This document shows, piece by piece, positions 1 through 10,600 of a stretch of DNA of 64,000 bases. The position numbers were made by a program, and so were the translations under genes. The stretch covers positions 1 through 64,000 of the forward strand of contig JANQES010000030.1 of assembly GCA_028278205.1 (NCBI GenBank), written 5' to 3'. Source of the DNA: Rhodothermales bacterium (GTDB taxonomy: Bacteria > Bacteroidota > Rhodothermia > Rhodothermales > Bin80). The stretch's first letter is position 1. Each line of letters begins with the position of its first letter. The notes under the pieces are model-generated. The model searched no databases. It had not been told where the DNA came from and was given only the letters and a program-made list of their open reading frames with translations.

Positions 1-187
1 GAACGCGAGTTGGGATTATCGAGCCGGACGCGCGATGTGGGAAAGCATCCCCGTCTTTGCCTACGAATCGCCCGGCCTTGGCTGGATGCTCGGCCATTAC
101 ACAATTGGCCTGGGGCTTCTGGGGCTGTGGTTCGTTGCGGTCGCGCTGATGGTGCCCGTGGCTGTCACCCGTATGAAGATCAACTAA
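1..187 (+). CDS. ABC-2 type permease, C-terminal fragment (5' end outside window)
   Basis: The open frame enters the window at base 2 and stops with TAA at 185-187, giving 61 residues. The visible tail has one clear hydrophobic segment (starting HYTIGLGLLGLWFVAVALMV) and a short basic end (TRMKIN), as expected for the last membrane helix of an ABC-2 permease. The next gene starts 11 bases downstream behind an AAGGAGG ribosome site and is itself an ABC-2 permease, so the two probably form a heteromeric membrane unit with an upstream ATPase outside the window. The family assignment rests mainly on that neighbour. Confidence 0.6.
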   Translation, partial: NASWDYRAGRAMWESIPVFAYESPGLGWMLGHYTIGLGLLGLWFVAVALMVPVAVTRMKIN

Positions 188-197
188 GGAGGCGATC

Positions 198-1637
198 ATG
201 CTTGGCAAGATACTCACCTACGAAAACCGCCTGCTTCAGCGGGATCGGACCGCCTGGATCGTGGGGGTGCTCTTCGTGGCCCTGATGGTGTATGCCGCCG
301 TTAACGGCAAGCAGGAGCAGGAACACCGGCAAAGCGTGGCGGCAGAGACGATAACGACCTATCAAACGCGTGTCGCAGAGGCACGGGGCGAAGCCGAAGC
401 CCTCGAAGCTACGATGCGCGACGAAGGCCGTTCGCTGGATACCTTTGACTGGGGGCCGCGCCATCCCTACAACGTCGGGTCGAGCATGGGCCACCCGGTG
501 ACGTTGCCCCCGACGCCGCTGGCGGTCTTCGCCATCGGGCAAAGCGACGTCTATCCGGCGGCCTACAAGGTGAGCGCGGCCAGCAGCGTGGCCCTCGGGC
601 AGACCGACCAACTCGAAAACCCGTTCAAGCTACTGGTGGGCCACTTCGATCTGGCTTTCGTCATCCTGTTCCTTTACCCGCTGCTGATTCTGGCGCTCAC
701 GTTTGCCCTGACGGCGACAGAGAAAGAGACGGGCACGCTCCGTTTGCTGTTAGCACAGCCGGTGCGATTGTCAACCCTGGTCTGGGCCAAGGTGCTGAGC
801 CGCGGCGTGCTGATCGTTGGGGCGGCGCTGGTGCTGACGGTGTTGGCCTTCGTCGTGACGGGCGCTGCGTTCGAGGGCGGGTGGGGTCGCTTCGGCCTCT
901 GGCTGGTAATCACGTTGCTCTACGGGGCGTTCTGGTTTGGCCTGGCGCTGTTGGTCAATGCCTTCGGGCGTTCGGCAGCCACGAACGCGATCATCCTGGC
1001 GGTCTGCTGGTTGGCGTTTGTGGTCATTCTTCCTTCTCTGATCAATGTCGTCGCCAGTACGCTCTATCCCGTGCCTTCGCGCATGGCGTTCATCACGGCG
1101 ATGCGGGCGGAGACGACCGTAGTGGAGCAACAAAGCAGCGAGTCGCTGGCGAAGTTCTTCGAGGATCACCCTGAAATCGCTCCGGTCAGCGACGACGATG
1201 CCAACTTCGCCATGCTCCGCGTGGTCCGCGACGAACGCATCGCCGAACAGTTGGCTCCGGTCATGGCGCGCTTCGCGCGGCAGCAGGAACGGCAACAGCG
1301 GTTCATGCGCGCCCTCGGCTACCTGTCGCCGACCCTCATCACGCACCGGATGCTCCTGGATGCGGCCGGCACCGGCCCGGCTCGGCACGCGGCTTTTCTC
1401 GATCAGATCGATGCTTTTCAGGCCGTGTGGCAGGAGCATTTTGTGCCCAAATATTTCGCCAACGTCGCTTTCCGGCCCGCTGATTACGACGCCATGCCTC
1501 GGTTCGAGTATCGCGAGGAAATGCCGGGAGAGGTGCTTGGTCGCCTGGTCTTTCCCTTACTGATTCTGGTGCTCGCCACCGTCCTCGTTGGGGGCTATGG
1601 CCTGCGCCGGTACGGGCAGTATCCGGTCGCGGGATGA
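198..1637 (+). CDS. ABC-2 type permease with DUF3526-like architecture
   Basis: A 479-residue inner-membrane protein. A first helix lies at about residues 15-33, then a roughly 110-residue periplasmic segment, four or five helices between 150 and 285, a second long periplasmic segment at about 285-445 and a last helix near 450-470. This pattern (helix, large loop, helix cluster, large loop, helix) is that of the ABC-2/DUF3526 permeases that sit in pairs beside an ATPase in Bacteroidota. The motif TATEKETGTLRLLLAQPV after the second helix is typical of ABC-2 permeases. The start is set by AAGGAGG at 186-192. The substrate is unknown; neighbours suggest export or membrane maintenance linked to outer-membrane proteins. 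Confidence 0.85.
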   Translation: MLGKILTYENRLLQRDRTAWIVGVLFVALMVYAAVNGKQEQEHRQSVAAETITTYQTRVAEARGEAEALEATMRDEGRSLDTFDWGPRHPYNVGSSMGHPVTLPPTPLAVFAIGQSDVYPAAYKVSAASSVALGQTDQLENPFKLLVGHFDLAFVILFLYPLLILALTFALTATEKETGTLRLLLAQPVRLSTLVWAKVLSRGVLIVGAALVLTVLAFVVTGAAFEGGWGRFGLWLVITLLYGAFWFGLALLVNAFGRSAATNAIILAVCWLAFVVILPSLINVVASTLYPVPSRMAFITAMRAETTVVEQQSSESLAKFFEDHPEIAPVSDDDANFAMLRVVRDERIAEQLAPVMARFARQQERQQRFMRALGYLSPTLITHRMLLDAAGTGPARHAAFLDQIDAFQAVWQEHFVPKYFANVAFRPADYDAMPRFEYREEMPGEVLGRLVFPLLILVLATVLVGGYGLRRYGQYPVAG

Positions 1638-1689
1638 GCACACGACGGCGTCGTACCGCGTGTGATCCATGCGCTGTCTCATCAGGATT

Positions 1690-3954
1690 ATGAACCCTTA
1701 TCGCAAAGCCATGAGCGGTTATCGCAAGACAGCTTTTCGGCAGGGGCTCCTGGGGTTGTTGCTGGCGCTCGTTATCGCCGGATCAGCGCAGGCCCAGGAG
1801 GTCTTCCCCGCGCCGGACGTCCCACTGACGATCCGGGCGGCACGGGTGCAGGCCGCGATTCAGATCGACGGCGATCTCAGCGAGACGGACTGGCAGCGTG
1901 TCGTGCCCGCCCGAGGCTTCCGCCAGGCCGAGCCGCAGCAGGGCAACCCGGCCACGTTCGACACGGAGGTCCGCATCCTCTACGACGATAAAAACCTCTA
2001 CGTCGGCGCGATCTGTTACGACACCACCGGTACACCCGGCGTCCGCGTGCCCGACCTCCGGCGCGACTTCAACTACTTCCAGAACGATCTTTTCGGCATC
2101 AGCCTCGATCCGTTCCGCGACGGGCGGAGCGCCGTCGTCTTTCAGGCGAATCCCTACGGCGGACAGCGCGACATCCAGGTCATCGACGGCAACATCTACA
2201 ACTTCGACTGGGATGCCGTCTGGGATGTGCGCACGACGGTGACGGATCGGGGATGGGTCGTGGAGATGGCGATTCCGTGGTACACGTTGCGGTATCCGGA
2301 CGTCGAGGCGGTGACGCAGTGGGGCATCAACTTTGTGCGCAACATCCGGCGGCGCAATGAGATCACGGGCTGGTCGCCCTGGCCCCGCGTCTACTCGCCG
2401 TACCGGATGGACTATGCGGGCGTGTTGGAAGGCATCGAACCGCCCCCGCCTTCGACCAACCTGCGCGTGCAACCCTATCTGGTCATGCGCGACGACCGCA
2501 CAGGTACTCAAGACGACCTCTTCGACGGCGTCGAGCCCGAAGTCGGCGGCGACCTGAAGTGGGCCGTGACGCCCAACACCGTCCTCGACCTGACCGTCAA
2601 CACCGACTTTGCCCAGGTTGACGCCGACCGGCAGGTTGTCAACCTCTCCCGGTTTTCGGTCTTCTTCCCGGAGAAACGCGCCTTCTTTCTCGAAAACGCG
2701 AACCTGTTCCGTGTAGGATCGAGTGGGACAGCCCTTCCCTTTTTCAGCCGCCGCATCGGGCTGGACAACTTCGGACAGCCCGTTCCTATCGACGCCGGGC
2801 TGCGGTTGATCTCACGGACGCCCCGTCGCAGTTTCGGCGGGCTGGTCGTTCGCCAGCGGGGGAATGACCGGACGCCGACCAGCCACGTAGCCGTCGGGCG
2901 GTTCATCCAAAACATCGGCAGCACCAATCGCATTGGCGCGCTCGCGACGGTGCGGCACGACGACGGCATCGCAGGCGCACCCTCGGTGCTCAACGCCGTG
3001 GGCACGGTGGATGGACAGTTCCGATTTACACAGACCCTGACGCTCCGATGGATGGCCTCGGGTTCGTGGACACAGCACGAGGGCGGCGAGGGCTTCTCGA
3101 CCTATGCCTGGCTCGGCGACGATTCGAATTGGGGCTATCTCGGGCATTTGCAGGCCATCATTTCAGAGAATTACAACCCCGGCGTCGGCTTCGTCTCGCG
3201 CCGCGACCTGATCGTGACGAGCCCGGCAGGCAACGTCGATCTGCGGCCTGCCTGGAAGCCGCGCTTTGTGCGCCGGTTCGAGCCGGGGTTTGTCTCCTAC
3301 ATCTACCATCGCCTCTCCGACGGGCAGTTTCAGGAAGCCTGGCTGAGCGTGATGCCGCTGAACGTGGAGTTTCAAAACGGCGCCGAGATCTCATTTCGCA
3401 TCCAGCCGAACTGGCAGGAATTAGAGACCGAGGATGTCGCCTTTTTCCGACCGCTCGGCGTCGAACTCGCGCCGGGCAGCTATCGCTACGTGCGCTACAA
3501 CGCCGAGATCCAGTCCGACCTCTCGCGCAAGTATTCGGGGTCAGCCGAACTGACGGTTGGCGATTTCTTCAACGGCACGTTGACGAATCTGGAACTCTCC
3601 GCCCGGCTGGCCCCGTCGCCGCGCGTAGCCCTGAGCGCGGCCTATGAATACAACCGCGCGACGGGCCTCGGCATCAACGGGGAGGATGAAGTATCGCACC
3701 TGTTCGGGCCGGAGCTTCGTCTGGCGCTCAATCCCCGGTTGCAGTTCAACGCCTTCTACCAGTACAACACGGTGGCCGAACAGGCGAACTGGAACGTGCG
3801 ATTCAGCTACGAATTCCGCCCGCTGTCGTACCTCTACCTCGTCTTCAACGACGCCCGCTACTTCGTTGGCGACACCACCCGGCGTACCGATCCGGAACGC
3901 TTCGCCACGCAGCAACAGGCCATCGTCAAGGTGACCTATTTGCGGCAGTTATGA
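1690..3954 (+). CDS. DUF5916 outer-membrane protein with N-terminal CBM9-like domain (copy 1)
   Basis: The protein begins with a signal peptide ending near AGSAQAQ. A carbohydrate-binding family-9-like sandwich follows (IQIDGDLSETDW, then DKNLYVGAICYD), and the C-terminal two thirds is a DUF5916 beta-barrel. The family hallmark FFPEKRAFFLENANLF is present near residue 325, and alternating aromatic strands run to the end. ATG 1690 has a weak AGGA just upstream; ATG 1669 (7 residues longer) and ATG 1711 are alternatives. Family members are predicted outer-membrane proteins of unknown substrate, and the CBM9-like part suggests glycan or glycoconjugate binding. It overlaps the next gene, a paralog, by four bases, so the two are probably translated together. 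Confidence 0.85.
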   Translation: MNPYRKAMSGYRKTAFRQGLLGLLLALVIAGSAQAQEVFPAPDVPLTIRAARVQAAIQIDGDLSETDWQRVVPARGFRQAEPQQGNPATFDTEVRILYDDKNLYVGAICYDTTGTPGVRVPDLRRDFNYFQNDLFGISLDPFRDGRSAVVFQANPYGGQRDIQVIDGNIYNFDWDAVWDVRTTVTDRGWVVEMAIPWYTLRYPDVEAVTQWGINFVRNIRRRNEITGWSPWPRVYSPYRMDYAGVLEGIEPPPPSTNLRVQPYLVMRDDRTGTQDDLFDGVEPEVGGDLKWAVTPNTVLDLTVNTDFAQVDADRQVVNLSRFSVFFPEKRAFFLENANLFRVGSSGTALPFFSRRIGLDNFGQPVPIDAGLRLISRTPRRSFGGLVVRQRGNDRTPTSHVAVGRFIQNIGSTNRIGALATVRHDDGIAGAPSVLNAVGTVDGQFRFTQTLTLRWMASGSWTQHEGGEGFSTYAWLGDDSNWGYLGHLQAIISENYNPGVGFVSRRDLIVTSPAGNVDLRPAWKPRFVRRFEPGFVSYIYHRLSDGQFQEAWLSVMPLNVEFQNGAEISFRIQPNWQELETEDVAFFRPLGVELAPGSYRYVRYNAEIQSDLSRKYSGSAELTVGDFFNGTLTNLELSARLAPSPRVALSAAYEYNRATGLGINGEDEVSHLFGPELRLALNPRLQFNAFYQYNTVAEQANWNVRFSYEFRPLSYLYLVFNDARYFVGDTTRRTDPERFATQQQAIVKVTYLRQL

Positions 3955-6212
3955 CTTCGCCTACAAGCTCCCGAGTCGATCCTATGAAGCCTTTGATTTT
4001 GAGCGTGTACCTGTGTTTTCTCGTACAGCCCCTGGCCGCCCAAACCAACGGAGACTCTGCTCCCGGCACTCAACCGCCCATCAAGCTGCATCGCCTCGCC
4101 GGGCCGATTCAGCTTGATGGCCTCATCGACGAACCCGCCTGGCAAGCGGTCGAGCCTTTGCCCCTGGTGATGTATCAACCGACCTACCAGGGCGCCATGA
4201 CCGAGCGCACGGAGATTCGGGTCGCGTACGACGACGACTACCTCTACGCCGCCGGTCATTTCTACGTCAACAACCCGGACGACCTGCGCGGCAACTCGTT
4301 CTACCGCGACCGATGGAGCGGCGACGACACCTTCGGGCTCGTGCTCGATACCTTCAACGACAACGAAAGCGCCCTCTGGTTCTACACCACGCCGCTGGGC
4401 ACGCGCTTCGACGCCTCCGTCGCCAACGATGCGGAGGGGAGCGACAATTACAACTGGAACACCTTCTGGGACGTGGCGACCACGCAGACCGACGCGGGCT
4501 GGTTCGCCGAGATGCGGATTCCTTTCACCAGCCTCGGCTTCCAGGATGACGCCGGGCGGACGGTCTTTGGCTTGATCGCCTATCGATGGCTGGGCGCATC
4601 CAATGCACGTTATATCTACCCGGACATCCCGCCCAACTGGGAGAATGGCGCGCGCAAGCCGTCGGTGGCGCAAGACGTGATCCTCGAAGGCGTCTACAGC
4701 CGCAAACCCGTCTACGTGACGCCCTACGGCCTCGGCGGCGTCCGGCAGGTATCGGCGCTCAACCCGTCCGAAACCGCCTACCACTTTGACGACGACTTCA
4801 CGCGCGAGATCGGCCTCGACCTGAAGTACAACCTGACCAATAACCTGACCTTTGATGCCACCGTCAACACGGACTTTGCGCAGGTCGAGGCCGACGACCA
4901 GCAGATCAATCTGACGCGCTTTTCGCTCTTTTTTCCTGAAAAACGGCAGTTTTTTCAGGAGCGGTCCGGCATCTTCGAGTTTGATACCGGGGCTAACGGC
5001 AGCCGCCTCTTCCATAGCCGCCGCATCGGCCTGGTCGATGGACAGCCGATTCGTATCCTCGGCGGCACCCGGCTCGTCGGGCGCGTCGGAGAGTGGGATG
5101 TCGGGCTGCTCGATATGCAGACCGCGAAGCAGGGCAACATCCCTTCGGAGAACTTCGGTGTGTTGCGGCTGCGTCGGAAGGTTTTCAATCCCTTCTCAAC
5201 CATCGGCGGCCTGGTCACCAGCCGGGTCGATGCAGACGGAGGCTACAATCTGGCGTATGGGCTTGACGGCATCGTGCGCGTCCACGGCGATCAGTATCTG
5301 ACCGCGAAGTGGGCACAGACGGTGGACAAAGAACAGTTGGACACCGACGCTTTCAATTTCCTGGACGCCGGGCGGTTCATGCTCAAATGGGAACGGCGCA
5401 ACATCCAGGGGCTGAGCTACGAGTTGGAAGTTACCCGATCCGGGGCCGATTACAATCCCGCCGTTGGCTTTGTCCGCCGCCGCAACGTTACGTTTCTCAG
5501 TCCCGATGTTAACTATCAATCCTTCCGGGGGGCTGATTCTCGCTTTCGGCGTATCTGGGTGGGCAACTGGTCCAACTTTTACATACGTAATGAAGACGGT
5601 TCCGTGGAGTCAGCATGGCTTCATCCTTTTTACTGGTTTCAGACGAAGGGCGGCGCCACGGTGCTGCTCTCCACGGCCCATGCCTACGAGGATGTGCGTG
5701 AAGCGTTTTCACTCTCTGAGGAGGTCGAGGTGCCCATCGGATCCTACTGGTTTCATGATCTCTGGCTGGCAGCGAGTTCGCCGGCCGGATGGTTCTTCCG
5801 CCCCGACATCACGTTCCGTACGGGCAGCTTCTACGACGGGTGGAAGGCGACACTCAATACGGAGGCAACCTGGAACCTCTCGCGCCACCTCGAACTGGGC
5901 GGAGTCTATGAACTCAACCTGATTCGGTTTCCTGACCGAGACCAGCGGCTCAACGCGCACCTGGGCCAGGTGCGCATCCAGGCCGCACTCAACACTCATC
6001 TCTCGGCCACGGCCTTCCTGCAATACAACAGCGTCGCCGACGTGTTCAGCATCAACACACGAATCCGCTATCACTTCGGCGAGGGCAACGACCTGTGGCT
6101 GGTTTACAACGAGGGCTTCAACACCGAGCGGCACCAGCCCTTCGGCCCGATGCTGCCTGTAACCGATAGCCGGGCGATCCTGCTCAAGTACACGTACACG
6201 TTCATCTGGTGA
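3951..6212 (+). CDS. DUF5916 outer-membrane protein with N-terminal CBM9-like domain (copy 2)
   Basis: A paralog of the preceding gene with the same order: signal peptide (MKPLILSVYLCFLVQPLAAQ), CBM9-like domain (IQLDGLIDEPAWQAVE, DDDYLYAAGHFY), then a DUF5916 barrel with FFPEKRQFFQERSGIFEF. The start at 3951 overlaps the upstream stop as ATGA. ATG 3984 would give a more canonical signal peptide and may be the true start. The tandem layout suggests a diverged duplication acting at the outer membrane on related ligands. No substrate can be read from sequence. Confidence 0.85.
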   Translation: MTSPTSSRVDPMKPLILSVYLCFLVQPLAAQTNGDSAPGTQPPIKLHRLAGPIQLDGLIDEPAWQAVEPLPLVMYQPTYQGAMTERTEIRVAYDDDYLYAAGHFYVNNPDDLRGNSFYRDRWSGDDTFGLVLDTFNDNESALWFYTTPLGTRFDASVANDAEGSDNYNWNTFWDVATTQTDAGWFAEMRIPFTSLGFQDDAGRTVFGLIAYRWLGASNARYIYPDIPPNWENGARKPSVAQDVILEGVYSRKPVYVTPYGLGGVRQVSALNPSETAYHFDDDFTREIGLDLKYNLTNNLTFDATVNTDFAQVEADDQQINLTRFSLFFPEKRQFFQERSGIFEFDTGANGSRLFHSRRIGLVDGQPIRILGGTRLVGRVGEWDVGLLDMQTAKQGNIPSENFGVLRLRRKVFNPFSTIGGLVTSRVDADGGYNLAYGLDGIVRVHGDQYLTAKWAQTVDKEQLDTDAFNFLDAGRFMLKWERRNIQGLSYELEVTRSGADYNPAVGFVRRRNVTFLSPDVNYQSFRGADSRFRRIWVGNWSNFYIRNEDGSVESAWLHPFYWFQTKGGATVLLSTAHAYEDVREAFSLSEEVEVPIGSYWFHDLWLAASSPAGWFFRPDITFRTGSFYDGWKATLNTEATWNLSRHLELGGVYELNLIRFPDRDQRLNAHLGQVRIQAALNTHLSATAFLQYNSVADVFSINTRIRYHFGEGNDLWLVYNEGFNTERHQPFGPMLPVTDSRAILLKYTYTFIW

Positions 6213-6269
6213 TTTTTCCAGCAGAGCGATGTCAATTAGCGGAATCGAGGCGGTCCTCAGCTTCCGGCT

Positions 6270-6524
6270 CTACATCTGCAGCACCGGCGACGTAATCAAG
6301 GAATACCTGGCAAGGAATACCTGGCGGGGATCGGCTTCGCGCTGTTGAGCACGAGCGGCCCGAGCAGCAATGTAATCGAGGCCCGCCTGTGCGGCTTCTA
6401 GAAGAGTCGCCTTCTCCGCTGTTGCCAGCAGAATGAACTGGTTGATCGAGATTCCCTCGCGTTCAGCCAGACGACGGATTCTGGCGTGCAACGATTCGGG
6501 TAAGCGTATATTGAAAGTGCCCAT
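6270..6524 (-). pseudogene. RHH (HicB-type) antitoxin-like gene with frameshifted C-terminus
   Basis: From ATG 6524 the protein starts MGTFNIRLPESLHARIRRLA and continues EREGISINQFILLATAEK, which is the ribbon-helix-helix domain of toxin-antitoxin HicB-family proteins. An upstream ATG at 6566 is in frame but the family starts at MGT. A perfect 14-bp tandem duplication at 6297-6325 shifts the frame, so the protein ends ARYSLITSPVLQM. Removing one copy restores the tail FLDYVAGAADVEPEAEDRL followed by DSAN and a stop at 6232-6234. That tail resembles the acidic DVEP-x-DRL ending common in this family. The DNA-binding half is intact, so the product may still fold. No toxin gene is adjacent. Confidence 0.7.
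6297..6325. repeat. 14-bp perfect tandem duplication inside the RHH gene
   Basis: The 14-mer AAGGAATACCTGGC occurs twice head to tail at 6298-6311 and 6312-6325, with one extra matching base in front. The unit is not a multiple of three and changes the reading frame of the minus-strand antitoxin-like gene. Confidence 0.95.
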
Positions 6525-6605
6525 GATATGCTTGCTCACGATTGGGATTGAATATGGCAGCGTCATTTACTGCATCAAATACCACCCAATTCTCGACACA
6601 ATGAA

Positions 6606-7379
6606 ATGATCCACTGGAACGTCAGCCCGGAAATCTTGCGCCTCGGCCCGTTCGCCTTGCGGTGGTACGGGGTGTGCTTTGCGCTGGCGTTTCTGCTGGG
6701 TTTTTTCATTGTCCAATGGATCTATCGGCGCGAGTTAAAGCCGGAGCGCAGCCTCGACCGCCTGCTTTTTACCATGCTCGGCGGGACGCTCGTCGGGGCG
6801 CGTCTGGGGCATTGTTTGTTTTACGAACCGGCCTATTACCTCAGCCATCCGCTGGAAATTCTGATGTTCTGGCAGGGCGGCCTGGCCAGCCACGGCGGCC
6901 TCCTCGGCATCGTCCTGGCGCTCTTCTTCTACAGCCGCCTGCATCCTGATCAACCCTACGGCTGGCTCCTCGACCGCATCGTGATTCCGTCGGCGCTCGG
7001 CGGCTTTTTCATCCGGATGGGCAACCTGTTCAACTCCGAAATCCTCGGCACGGCGACCGACGTGCCCTGGGCCTTCGTCTTCGCCCGCATCGACGATGTG
7101 CCGCGCCATCCGGCGCAACTCTACGAAGCCCTCGCCTACGCCCTCATCTTTGCGGTGCTGCTGAAAGTCTATCGAAAACGGGGGGCGCAGACGCCACGCG
7201 GGTTGCTGACGGGGCTGTTTCTGGCGCTGGTCTTCGGCGTTCGCTTTCTGATCGAATTCGTCAAAATCCGGCAGGCCGCTTTCGGCGAGGCGCTGCCGTT
7301 GAGCATGGGGCAACTCCTGAGCATCCCGCTAATTCTCATCGGGGTCGGGTTGATTGTGCGGGCGTGGTCGCGTGACTGA
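6606..7379 (+). CDS. lgt: Prolipoprotein diacylglyceryl transferase
   Basis: A 257-residue polytopic inner-membrane enzyme. Lgt transfers diacylglycerol from phosphatidylglycerol to the lipobox cysteine of prolipoproteins, the first step of lipoprotein maturation. Seven hydrophobic segments are visible. Conserved features include WYGVCFALAFLLGF in the first helices, the GGLASHGGLLG stretch, the family signature around RMGNLFNSEILG (about residues 136-147) and RHPAQLYEAL. Length is normal for the family. It fits the many lipobox proteins encoded nearby. There is no Shine-Dalgarno before ATG 6606; the frame and the usual N-terminus (MIHWNVSPEI) fix the start. Confidence 0.95.
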   Translation: MIHWNVSPEILRLGPFALRWYGVCFALAFLLGFFIVQWIYRRELKPERSLDRLLFTMLGGTLVGARLGHCLFYEPAYYLSHPLEILMFWQGGLASHGGLLGIVLALFFYSRLHPDQPYGWLLDRIVIPSALGGFFIRMGNLFNSEILGTATDVPWAFVFARIDDVPRHPAQLYEALAYALIFAVLLKVYRKRGAQTPRGLLTGLFLALVFGVRFLIEFVKIRQAAFGEALPLSMGQLLSIPLILIGVGLIVRAWSRD

Positions 7380-7382
7380 ATA

Positions 7383-7472
7383 GAACGCGGATGACGCGGA
7401 TTATGCGGATGTTCGCGGATTTATTGTCAACGTGATCCGCGCCAATCCGCCCGATCCGCGTCATCCGCGTTC
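7383..7472. repeat. Long imperfect palindrome with 19-bp perfect arms
   Basis: GAACGCGGATGACGCGGAT at 7383-7401 is exactly complementary to 7454-7472. The interior repeats the GCGGAT/ATCCGC motif several times on both sides, so most of the 90 bases can fold. It lies just after the lgt stop and may terminate transcription or be an interspersed palindromic repeat. No poly-T tract follows. Confidence 0.8.
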
Positions 7473-7607
7473 CCTTATCTGAAGCCCGGTCTTCGCAGGT
7501 TCTTGCATTGCCCGTGGCGGCGGTGATGGTTAGTTTTTGGCACCGTCATGCCATGTTATACCATGGTAGACAGCCCCCGCTCACTGCATTTCTTGATGGA
7601 GGTGGCT

Positions 7608-10600
7608 ATGAAAAGACTAGCGGTACTACTCAGCCTGTTGGCGTTTGTCCTGGCGTGTGCGTTGCCGGCTCTAGCGCAGGATAATGACGAAGACGATGCG
7701 CCGACAATCAATTCGAGCCTGGTTTCGGGCCTGAAGCTGCGCGGCATCGGGCCGGCGTTGATGTCCGGGCGCATCACCGAAGTCGTGGTCGATCCGGTCA
7801 AGCGGAGCACGTGGTATGTGGCCGTGGCCTCCGGCGGCGTCTTTAAGACCGAAAACGCCGGCACCACGTGGAAGCCCATCTTCGACAACTACAGTTCCTA
7901 CTCCGTCGGCACCGTCGCTGTCGATCCAAACAACCGCTTCGTGGTCTGGGTGGGCACAGGCGAGAACAACAGCCAGCGCAGCGTCGGCTACGGCGACGGC
8001 CTCTATAAATCGCTCGACGGGGGGCGCAGTTTTAAGAAAGTGGGGTTAGAGAACTCCGAGCACATCGCCCGCATCGTCATCGATCCGCGTGATTCCGACG
8101 TGGTCTACGTGGCCGCGCAGGGGCCGCTCTGGAGCGAAGGCGGCGACCGCGGCCTCTACAAAACCACCGACGGCGGCGAAACCTGGGAGCGCATCCTGGA
8201 AATCGACGAGCACACCGGCGTGACGGATCTGGTGATGGATCCGCGCAACCCCGACGTGCTCTACGCGGCCTCCTACCAGCGGCGGCGGCACGTCTGGACC
8301 CTCATCAACGGCGGCCCCGGCTCCGGCATCCACAAATCGACCGACGGCGGGGCGACGTGGCGCAAGATCAACAAAGGCCTGCCCGGCGGCGACAAAGGAC
8401 GCATCGGGCTGGCGATCTCGCCCATCGAGCCGGACGTGCTCTACGCCATCGTCGAAGCGGCAGGCGGCGGCGGGTTTTATCGGTCAGATAATCAGGGGGA
8501 GAATTGGGCCAAACAGGGCGGCTACGTCAGCGGCAGCCCGCAGTATTATCAGGAGATTTATGCCGATCCCCACAAGTTCGACCGGATCTACTCGCTCGAT
8601 ACCTACATGATGGTCTCGGAAGACGGCGGCAAAACCTTCACCCGCCTCGGCGAGGCCGATAAACACGTCGATAACCACGCCATCGCCTTCGACCCGGACG
8701 ACCCCGATCATCTCCTCATCGGAAGCGACGGCGGGTTGTATGAGACGTGGGACCGGGGCAAGACGTACAAGTATTTCGCCAATCTGCCCATCACCCAGTT
8801 TTACAAAGTCGCCGTCAGCAACGACGAGCCGTTCTACTATGTCTACGGCGGCACGCAGGACAACGCCACGCAGGGCGGCCCCTCGCGCACGACCAACGTC
8901 CATGGCATCCGCAACAGCGACTGGTTCATCACGGTCTTCGGCGACGGCTTCGACCCCGCCGTCGATCCGGAAGAACCCAACATCGTCTATTCGCAGTGGC
9001 AGTACGGCGGCCTCATCCGCTATGACCGCAAGACCGGCGAGCGCATCGACATCAAGCCGCAGCCGGAGCAAGACCAGGCGCTGCGCTGGAACTGGGATTC
9101 GGCGCTGATGATCAGCCCGCACAGCCACACGCGCATCTACTATGCCTCGCAAATCCTCTTCCGCAGCGAAGACCGGGGCGACACGTGGCAGGCCATCAGC
9201 CCCGACCTGACGCGCAACATGGACCGCAACCAACTCAAGGTGATGGGTCGTGTCTGGAGCGTCGATGCCGTCTCGAAGAACCGCTCGACCTCGTTCTACG
9301 GCACCATCGTGGCGCTGACCGAGTCGCCGGTTCAGGAGGATTTGCTGTATGTGGGGACGGATGACGGATTGATTCAGGTGACTGAAAACGGCGGGCTGGC
9401 CTGGCGCAAGCTCGGTAATTTCCCCGGCGTGCCGGAGATGACCTACGTCAACGACATCGAGGCGTCGCAGCACGATGCCAACACCGTCTTTGCCGCCTTC
9501 AACAACCACAAAAAGGGCGATTTCAAGCCGTATCTGCTCAAAAGCACCGACCGGGGCGCCACGTGGATGTCCATCGCGGGCGATCTGCCGGAGCGCGGCT
9601 CGGTCTACACCGTCGTGCAAGATCACGTCGATGAAGACTTGCTTTTCGTGGGCACCGAGTTCGGGATTTTCTTTACGGTCGACGGCGGCGAGAAATGGGT
9701 GCAACTCAAGAGCGGTATCCCGACCATCGCCGTGCGGGATCTGGAGATTCAGCGGCGCGAGAACGACCTCGTGGCAGCGTCGTTCGGGCGCGGATTTTTC
9801 ATCCTCGACGACTACACGGCGCTGCGCGATGTGAGCGAAGAGGTGATCGCGAAGGACGCGCATCTCTTCCCGGTCAAGAAGACATGGACGTACATCCAGG
9901 ATGCGCCGCTGGCCGGCAGTGGCAAGGCGTTTCAGGGCGCGGATTTCTACATCGCGCCCAACCCGGAATTCGGCGCGACGTTCACGTATTATCTGAAGGA
10001 ATCGCTGAAGACGCGCAAGCAGGTGCGCCAGGATGCCGAACGAAAACTGGCGAAGGAAAACGAGGACGTTTTCTATCCGAATTGGGACGACCTCAAGGCC
10101 GAAGACCGCGAGGAAAAGCCGGCGGTGATCCTGACGATCCGCGACGTAGACGGCCAGGTGGTCCGGCGGATGGCGGGATCGACGTCGAAAGGCATCCACC
10201 GGGCAACGTGGGATTTGCGCTATCCAGGCTTCACGCCGACCCGCATGAACGGCGACGGCTACGGCCCGATGGCGGTGCCGGGCACCTACACCGTCGGCAT
10301 CAGCAAACGCGTAGACGGCGAGGAGACCGAACTCGTGCCGCCGACGCCGTTCGAGGTGGAATCTCTCGGCCTGCCGACGCTGCCGCCCGCCGACCGCGAG
10401 GCGATCCTGGCCTTCCAGCAACAGACGGGCCGCCTCCAGCGCGCCGTGATGGGCGCCGGCGCCGCTGCCGGCGAAGCTGCTAACCGCCTCAACTACATCA
10501 AACGCACCATCGAGCAGACGCCGGGCCTGGACGCGAGCCTGCGCGCCGAAGCCCGCTCGCTTGAACTCCGCCTGTTGGACCTCCGCGAAGGCTTCAGCGG

